A DNA stretch of 9,256 bases from Bacteroidia bacterium (GTDB lineage: Bacteria > Bacteroidota > Bacteroidia > Cytophagales > Cyclobacteriaceae), in the NCBI GenBank assembly GCA_025356795.1, contig JANXRR010000306.1, positions 1 through 9,256 of the forward strand. The letters are read 5' to 3'. Positions 5,818 through 9,256 of this stretch are shown here, piece by piece. The stretch's first letter is position 1. Each line of letters begins with the position of its first letter. The translations under genes and the position numbers were made by a program. The notes beneath the pieces are model-generated. The model made no database searches, had not been told where the DNA came from, and was given only the letters and a program-made list of their open reading frames with translations.

Positions 5818-6177
5818 ATGCTACAATCATCGCCATTTCCATTAAAACAAAGTGAGCTGAATCAGTATTTTCATACGGTTACAGAATATTTGCAAGTCAA
5901 CTCAATCCGCATGCATATATCTGACAGGCAACTGGCAGCTTTAACCAATTTATTAAATGATTGGAGCGCTGCCCGCATAATTTATTACAGCTCGCAAAAC
6001 AGAAATAAAGCAGTTTACAACTTGAGTTTAGCAATGGATGCGATGCAAAATGCATTGAAAGCAATTTACTCAGAACTGAGTACTAGTGTGCTATCAGAAT
6101 TGGATCTAGACACCCTCCATCTTCACAATTTTTGTGCACCCCAAGAAAGCGACCAAGCTTCTTTAAGCAAAGCCTAA
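5818..6177 (+). CDS. Unrecognised small helical protein
   Basis: I do not recognise this 119-residue protein. It looks almost wholly helical and soluble, with no signal peptide or membrane segment. A likely helix at 12-27 is followed by the basic, conserved-looking stretch RQLAALTNLLNDWSAARIIYY (start 38), SQNRNKAVYNLSLAMDAMQN (59-78) and ALKAIYSELS (79-88), with a polar tail from about residue 95. No metal-binding or catalytic motif stands out. It starts 3 bases after the pseudo-receiver gene and so is probably translated from the same mRNA; a role as partner or target of that domain is inferred only from this. Base composition matches its neighbours. The stop codon overlaps the first of two AGCAAAGCCT copies (6166-6175, 6189-6198). 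Confidence 0.7.
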   Translation: MLQSSPFPLKQSELNQYFHTVTEYLQVNSIRMHISDRQLAALTNLLNDWSAARIIYYSSQNRNKAVYNLSLAMDAMQNALKAIYSELSTSVLSELDLDTLHLHNFCAPQESDQASLSKA

Positions 6178-6402
6178 AATTATCCGTCAGCAAAGCCTGT
6201 AAATCCGATCCTGGGTGCCAACCCAGCCATAAACTTGAAACGCAGCTAATGAATATCAATACTTATTTTTAGAAAGAAATAAGGGTATGGATTACTGGCA
6301 ACATTGAAAACCTCCCACTGCACATTTATGGATCGTGTTTGTAACGCATTCCTTCTTAATATTACGGTTTAGTCTAAAAGCAGTATTTCAAATTCCACTA
6401 TA
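6178..6402. other. Largest intergenic gap, with repeats and hairpins
   Basis: No gene was found in these 225 bases; the only open frames are a few codons long. It holds the second copy of AGCAAAGCCT (6189-6198), a GC-rich perfect hairpin CTGGGT-gcca-ACCCAG (6211-6226) that lacks a T-run but may end the upstream transcript, and an A/T hairpin listed separately. A poor promoter match, TTTG (6338-6341) then TACGGTTT (6363-6370), lies ahead of the next gene. Confidence 0.5.
6262..6283 (+). promoter_or_regulatory. A/T-rich hairpin ahead of the membrane-protein pair
   Basis: CTTATTT (6262-6268) pairs perfectly with AAATAAG (6277-6283). Two further pairs, one of them T-G, extend the stem to 9 pairs around an AGAA loop. 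It could be a terminator-like structure or a protein-binding palindrome; the sequence does not decide between them. Confidence 0.3.
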
Positions 6403-7140
6403 ATGGCAAATGATTCCGCAGAACCAAACGTGTCAAAGAAAGGATGTACAAAAGTTATTTTTCTGGTAGTGGCAGGGGTGCTTTTTTCTGTCTACGCTCT
6501 TCAATTTTTACTCGATTTTGTTTTTAGAATAATAGGGCCCGACAATGATATTACTTCCGCTCTGGCTCCGTTTCAGAATCATTACCTGTCGTTATCCCCT
6601 TATTTTATTACCACGGAGGGGATGAGTGGAGAATTTACCAATGATGTAACGGGCGCAGGACGATTTTTTGGAAGCATGATAGTACCCATCATTGCCTTTG
6701 CTGTAGGTAGTGCAATATTGTATTTCATTAAGCCCCTTCGAAAATACTACGGCACTGTGCTGATGTTCGGGTTTTTCACCATGGTGGCAATCGTTTTTTT
6801 TAATGCTCTTTTTGTTCCTCCAAAAAAAGCAATCTTTGATCCTTCTAAAAGCGAGCTGACCCTCATTAAAAAAGAATCGTTGATAAAATCCAAATCAGTC
6901 GTTTTAAAGTTTGCCGCTGTGGAGAAAGTAGAATATGACTTCTTGCGAGATTATGACGGATACACAGTTCAAACAATTGTTTACTGCCAGTTATTTGCCA
7001 TCATTGATGGCAAGCGAGTATTGTTGGGCGAAAATGAAGTAGATTCCTTCGGTGGAAAACAAGAATGGACCCCTTCTGAAGGCCAAAAGGCCACTGCTCA
7101 AAAGGGACTGGATGCGGTGAATAAACTTCTCTTACCATAA
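6403..7140 (+). CDS. Membrane protein with three TM helices and a C-terminal PH-like domain
   Basis: I do not recognise a named family for this 245-residue protein. It has a polar start with Lys12-Lys13, a first membrane segment (about 17-39), an outer loop (about 45-87), and a hairpin of two membrane segments (about 88-110 and 117-138) joined by the basic turn KPLRKYY. A soluble tail of about 105 residues follows. The tail reads like short alternating strands (IFDPSKSELTLIKK, SVVLKFAAVEKVEYD, TVQTIVYCQLFAIIDGKRVLL) and ends in a helix (228-243). This layout resembles membrane-anchored bacterial PH-like proteins, a pattern match and not a proven homology. With Lys-rich turns inside, the tail should be cytoplasmic. 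The next gene, also a membrane protein, starts 17 bases downstream, so the two are probably one operon. Confidence 0.8.
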   Translation: MANDSAEPNVSKKGCTKVIFLVVAGVLFSVYALQFLLDFVFRIIGPDNDITSALAPFQNHYLSLSPYFITTEGMSGEFTNDVTGAGRFFGSMIVPIIAFAVGSAILYFIKPLRKYYGTVLMFGFFTMVAIVFFNALFVPPKKAIFDPSKSELTLIKKESLIKSKSVVLKFAAVEKVEYDFLRDYDGYTVQTIVYCQLFAIIDGKRVLLGENEVDSFGGKQEWTPSEGQKATAQKGLDAVNKLLLP

Positions 7141-7157
7141 ATAAAACTGCCTTTGCT

Positions 7158-7520
7158 ATGGCTGAATTTTGGAAATCTCTTTCAGGAAATGCCCGGTTCT
7201 CTATAATCGCATTTTTTTGTTGTGGGGTAGCAGGGTTGGTAAGCATGGGTGCGTTGGGTGCAGTGCTTTATTTTCCTGTTTCTTTTCTCTTGCAAAAATT
7301 CCCATCGTTCAACAACTGGCATGGAGACTGGGTGTGGCCGGCAGTGATTGGCATTGGCATGTTCTGGTCTGTCGGTTTCCTATTTGGGGGTGTGGTTTGG
7401 CACTTTCTTTCAAAAATCACAAATTCAAAAATTCTGCTCTATACGGCTTATCTTTTTGTTCTCTGGCTATGGGCAGCATTATTATGGTACATCACATTGA
7501 GTCAGCAAGATTCTTTTTAA
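7158..7520 (+). CDS. Small three-TM membrane protein of unknown function
   Basis: This 120-residue protein has three hydrophobic segments (about 14-40, 58-83 and 91-114) and is rich in Trp, Phe and Gly. Its two cysteines are adjacent (Cys21-Cys22). No family motif is recognised. The ATG lies 17 bases after the stop of the preceding membrane protein gene, which suggests co-transcription and possibly a shared complex. A second frame of similar length (7169-7534) overlaps it; this frame is preferred because its membrane segments are clean and it follows the upstream stop closely. A short inverted pair, AGTGC (7563-7567) and GCACT (7579-7583), followed by a T-run (7591-7595) may mark the transcript end. 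Confidence 0.7.
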   Translation: MAEFWKSLSGNARFSIIAFFCCGVAGLVSMGALGAVLYFPVSFLLQKFPSFNNWHGDWVWPAVIGIGMFWSVGFLFGGVVWHFLSKITNSKILLYTAYLFVLWLWAALLWYITLSQQDSF

Positions 7521-7634
7521 CAATCATAAGTTAAAAGCGCCAATTTAAGCTTCAAAATCCCAAGTGCATTGTCAAGCAGCACTGGCCATCTTTTTGGTTA
7601 AATGGAATCATTTAATATTTATCCAACCTAGCTA

Positions 7635-7666
7635 TTGCATTAAAACAATCGATTGTATTAACTTAG
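7635..7666 (+). promoter_or_regulatory. Predicted promoter of the STAS-like gene
   Basis: TTG (7635-7637) and TAACTTAG (7659-7666) are 21 bases apart and match the Bacteroidota pattern with one mismatch in the -7 box. The transcript would begin near 7671, only about 14 bases before ATG 7685. The spacer is occupied by the palindrome listed next. Confidence 0.45.
7640..7661. promoter_or_regulatory. 22-base near-perfect palindrome, candidate operator
   Basis: The centre ACAATCGATTGT (7645-7656) is a perfect 12-base palindrome. Extending outward, one pair mismatches (A7644/A7657) and the next four match, to TTAA at each end. That makes 10 of 11 pairs over 22 bases. It lies between the predicted -33 and -7 boxes of the STAS-like gene, where a bound dimer would block RNA polymerase. 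No regulator gene is adjacent. Confidence 0.55.
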
Positions 7667-7684
7667 TTGAAAACCCTTACTAAA

Positions 7685-8122
7685 ATGAAATCGCTATTTA
7701 AAGAATCCTTTTTGGAATGCTTTCTTGACACTGAAGCCAAGGTGCTATTCCATGTCTGGTTGAGTAAGCCCTCCAATGAGCAATTCAGAGAAGGCCTCAC
7801 CAAAGTGTTTGACCAATATCAGATTTATAAAAAACAGATTGCGCCCTTCCACTGGCTGGGCGATGCAAGATTGCTTGGTGTAATTTCCCTTGAAAACCAG
7901 GGCTGGCTGGAGAAAGTATGGAACGACATGCTATTTGTAAAGGCCGGAGTGAAAACCCATGTTGTCATTATTGGCACAGATGTATTTGCTAAGTATGCGA
8001 TGGAGAAATTTAAAACCAGCATGCAATCGAAATACGCAGACAAAAACCTTCACCTCGAAACTTTCCCCGATAAGGAGTCAGCTTACAAATGGTTTAAATC
8101 TGTGGAAGGTTCATTGAGTTGA
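7685..8122 (+). CDS. SpoIIAA/STAS-like domain protein
   Basis: The 145-residue protein resembles the SpoIIAA-like (STAS/SEC14-type) single-domain proteins common in Bacteroidota. An early strand pair (residues 9-27) leads to a helix (30-46), strand FHWLGDARLLGVISLENQGWL (start 55) with the usual DxR turn and QxW, a strand THVVIIGTDVF (91-101), a helix at 102-118, and a C-terminal strand-helix TFPDKESAYKWF (126-137). Proteins of this fold act as phosphorylation-switched or lipid-binding adapters; no switch serine is obvious here and no partner kinase is nearby. It is cytoplasmic and single. An upstream TTG (7667) could extend it by six codons, but ATG 7685 fits the predicted transcript start better. 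Confidence 0.6.
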   Translation: MKSLFKESFLECFLDTEAKVLFHVWLSKPSNEQFREGLTKVFDQYQIYKKQIAPFHWLGDARLLGVISLENQGWLEKVWNDMLFVKAGVKTHVVIIGTDVFAKYAMEKFKTSMQSKYADKNLHLETFPDKESAYKWFKSVEGSLS

Positions 8123-8210
8123 CCACTTGCCGGAGCTTATATCAACTATACAGATTAGGTTTAATTTTTTCTCAAACATCGTTTCCCGCTTTAATGGATG
8201 ATGCTTGAAA

Positions 8211-8873
8211 TTACACCAACTCTACTAGCAATACTTCCAGTAAACAATTAAACTCCCTTGCAAAATCTACAGACACGCGTGCATGCACTGCGCCTTGCCT
8301 ATCCAAAAAGCGCTGTGTACCAGTGAGAGCAAATACACCTTCGTGCCAAATATTGGGGTGTATATAAAGCCCTTGTGTGCCATCGCAATAAAAGCAGATA
8401 AACTGGTCGGGTTGTATGTCATCTCCTGGTAAGGCTACAGGCACTAAGAAGGGTTTTTTGTCAATTGGGTAAAATAGTTGGCCACCATCAGGGTGGTAAT
8501 TGGCGTGCCAAAGCAGTATTCTGGTTGGGTTGGCCTTGTTATTTTCAGAGGCCTCCGTTGGCTCAGTATTGTATCCGAGAATGTACTCTCCACCTACTGC
8601 TTGATTTTGGCCATAAAGAATATCGCCTTTCCATTCACTCACAAAAATCCCTTCTTTTATTCCTCCTTCATCTCCACTGTCTAAGTCTACAGGCCGCCAA
8701 CCCAGCGCTGGCCACCGGCTAATTTCTATTTTAAATTCTTCTGGGTTGCTTACCAGTTGGCCGTATCTTTTTACCGATAAATCGGTAGCGGTAATTATAG
8801 GAATTCTTATTCGTTTTAATCCTTCAGGCAAATTAGGATTAAGGTAATCAGTAGTCTTCGAAACATTCATCAT
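8211..8873 (-). CDS. Ureidoglycolate lyase-family cupin protein (AllA-like, long form)
   Basis: This 220-residue protein matches the long-form ureidoglycolate lyase family (PF04115-like cupin). Recognisable blocks are ISRWPALGWRPVD (51-63), GIFVSEWKGDILYGQNQAVGG (start 75), LLWHANYHPDGGQLFYP (120-136), PVALPGDD (145-152), GLYIHPNIWHEGVF (168-181) and QGAVHARVSVDFAREF (193-208). Candidate metal ligands or catalytic residues are His123, His127, His172 and His177. AllA, about 160 residues in E. coli, splits ureidoglycolate into glyoxylate and urea in purine/allantoin breakdown. This form is longer at the N-terminus and no other purine-catabolism gene is nearby, so the true substrate is open. Tandem ATGs (8873, 8870) give two possible starts. 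The gene is convergent with the STAS-like gene, with 88 bases between the stops and no clear terminator. Confidence 0.85.
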   Translation of the reverse strand: MMNVSKTTDYLNPNLPEGLKRIRIPIITATDLSVKRYGQLVSNPEEFKIEISRWPALGWRPVDLDSGDEGGIKEGIFVSEWKGDILYGQNQAVGGEYILGYNTEPTEASENNKANPTRILLWHANYHPDGGQLFYPIDKKPFLVPVALPGDDIQPDQFICFYCDGTQGLYIHPNIWHEGVFALTGTQRFLDRQGAVHARVSVDFAREFNCLLEVLLVELV

Positions 8874-8903
8874 CTAAAATTATAAGGAAAGATGGAGTTT
8901 GAG

Positions 8904-8917
8904 TGGCAGGCCTGCCA
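8904..8917. promoter_or_regulatory. Perfect GC-rich 14-base palindrome in the leader of the AllA-like gene
   Basis: TGGCAGGCCTGCCA is perfectly self-complementary and stands out in an AT-rich gap, 30 bases before the AllA-like ATG. On the minus strand a -7-like TAAAATTG (8923-8916) overlaps its edge, though no -33 partner was found. It could be an operator or form a hairpin in the mRNA leader. Confidence 0.45.
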
Positions 8918-8969
8918 ATTTTAGCCATTAAAAAATCTTTATCATTTCGGCACTGATAATATTAAATAG

Positions 8970-9000
8970 TTGAGAAAACATTACGCCCATGTTGTATTTG
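8970..9000 (+). promoter_or_regulatory. Predicted promoter of the gene at the right edge
   Basis: TTG (8970-8972) and TGTATTTG (8993-9000) are 20 bases apart, matching the Bacteroidota promoter pattern with one mismatch (TG for TA). The leader to ATG 9077 would be about 70 bases, longer than that of the other genes here. Confidence 0.4.
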
Positions 9001-9076
9001 CATATATACAGTAATAAAACCTGAAACTGTGATCAATTATTTGCGTTATTTGAATTAGTCAACCACCACTACGACT

Positions 9077-9256
9077 ATGCTACATTCACCAAAACTCGCT
9101 ATTCTCCAAAGCTTAGATGCGATGGATCAGCAACAGATGGACGAAGTTCTTGTTTACATTAAAGATGTGCTTAATCAAAATCGCGTAACAAACCCTAAAG
9201 AGTTTAAGCGTGAGGCACTGAAGGAAATTAGACAAGCACTGCGTTCTGAAAAAAAG
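9077..9256 (+). CDS. Partial small gene, possible antitoxin-like protein, cut by the window end
   Basis: An ATG at 9077 opens a frame of 60 codons that is still open at the last base, so the 3' end is missing. The visible protein is helical and strongly charged: KLAILQSLDAMDQQQMDEVL (6-25), then VYIKDVLNQNR, and a basic segment KEFKREALKEIRQALRSEKK (41-60). The opening resembles short proteins that precede toxin genes in many Bacteroidota (a helix ending in VLxYIK, as in DUF2281-type antitoxins), but no toxin can be seen. The frame is supported by a plausible promoter upstream and by the absence of any competing frame. Family assignment is tentative. Confidence 0.5.
   Translation, partial: MLHSPKLAILQSLDAMDQQQMDEVLVYIKDVLNQNRVTNPKEFKREALKEIRQALRSEKK

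Noticed and set aside
4610..6177. A complete two-component system
   Set aside because: No histidine kinase domain (no H-box or N-box) is encoded anywhere in the window.
7169..7534. A 121-codon open frame overlapping the small membrane protein gene in another frame
   Set aside because: It lacks a consistent membrane or domain pattern, starts inside the 7158 gene, and the 7158 frame has clean TM segments and close spacing to the upstream gene.
8465..8722. Plus-strand open frames inside the AllA-like gene
   Set aside because: The minus strand encodes a well-conserved cupin over the same bases; the plus frames show no domain and low-quality composition.
8905..8916. Attachment site or insertion-sequence end at the GC-rich palindrome
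   Set aside because: No transposase, integrase or flanking direct repeats are present.

Overview
The window looks like an ordinary stretch of chromosome from a Bacteroidota bacterium, most likely order Cytophagales. The evidence is an AT-rich sequence, A/T-rich leaders without Shine-Dalgarno motifs, promoter matches to the Bacteroidota pattern TTTG-N19/21-TAnnTTTG, and proteins typical of that phylum (secreted YHS and RidA proteins, a DinB-fold protein, a Cytophagales-style ATP-grasp protein). The phylum call is an inference from style and family content; no rRNA or other marker is present. I saw no tRNA, rRNA, IS element, CRISPR array or prophage gene.

Left part (1-4448): a secreted YHS-domain protein is followed by a tight three-gene operon with gaps of 5 and 3 bases: DinB-fold protein, ATP-grasp ligase-like protein, LysE-type exporter. 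This order could mean modification, ligation and export of one small molecule. Facing it is tag (3-methyladenine DNA glycosylase I), whose 3' end overlaps the exporter gene by 9 bases. Divergent from tag is a RidA-family protein with a signal peptide, and convergent to that is a GNAT acetyltransferase. A long imperfect inverted repeat fills the gap between the last two stop codons.

Middle part (4449-6177): an orphan NarL/FixJ-type response regulator has a good Bacteroidota promoter and inverted CCTAT motifs upstream. Downstream lie two exact 13-base repeats spaced exactly 20 bases apart. Then comes a two-gene unit: a stand-alone receiver-like domain that has lost its phosphorylation residues, and an unrecognised small helical protein. 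No histidine kinase is nearby. This is the most unusual part of the window.

Right part (6178-9256): two unrecognised membrane proteins in tandem; a SpoIIAA/STAS-like protein whose probable promoter contains a 22-base near-perfect palindrome; a convergent ureidoglycolate lyase-family cupin with a GC-rich perfect palindrome in its leader; and the beginning of a small gene, possibly an antitoxin, that runs off the window. No stretch over 300 bases lacks a gene. The largest gaps (6178-6402 and 8874-9076) hold only hairpins, palindromes and promoter-like motifs.
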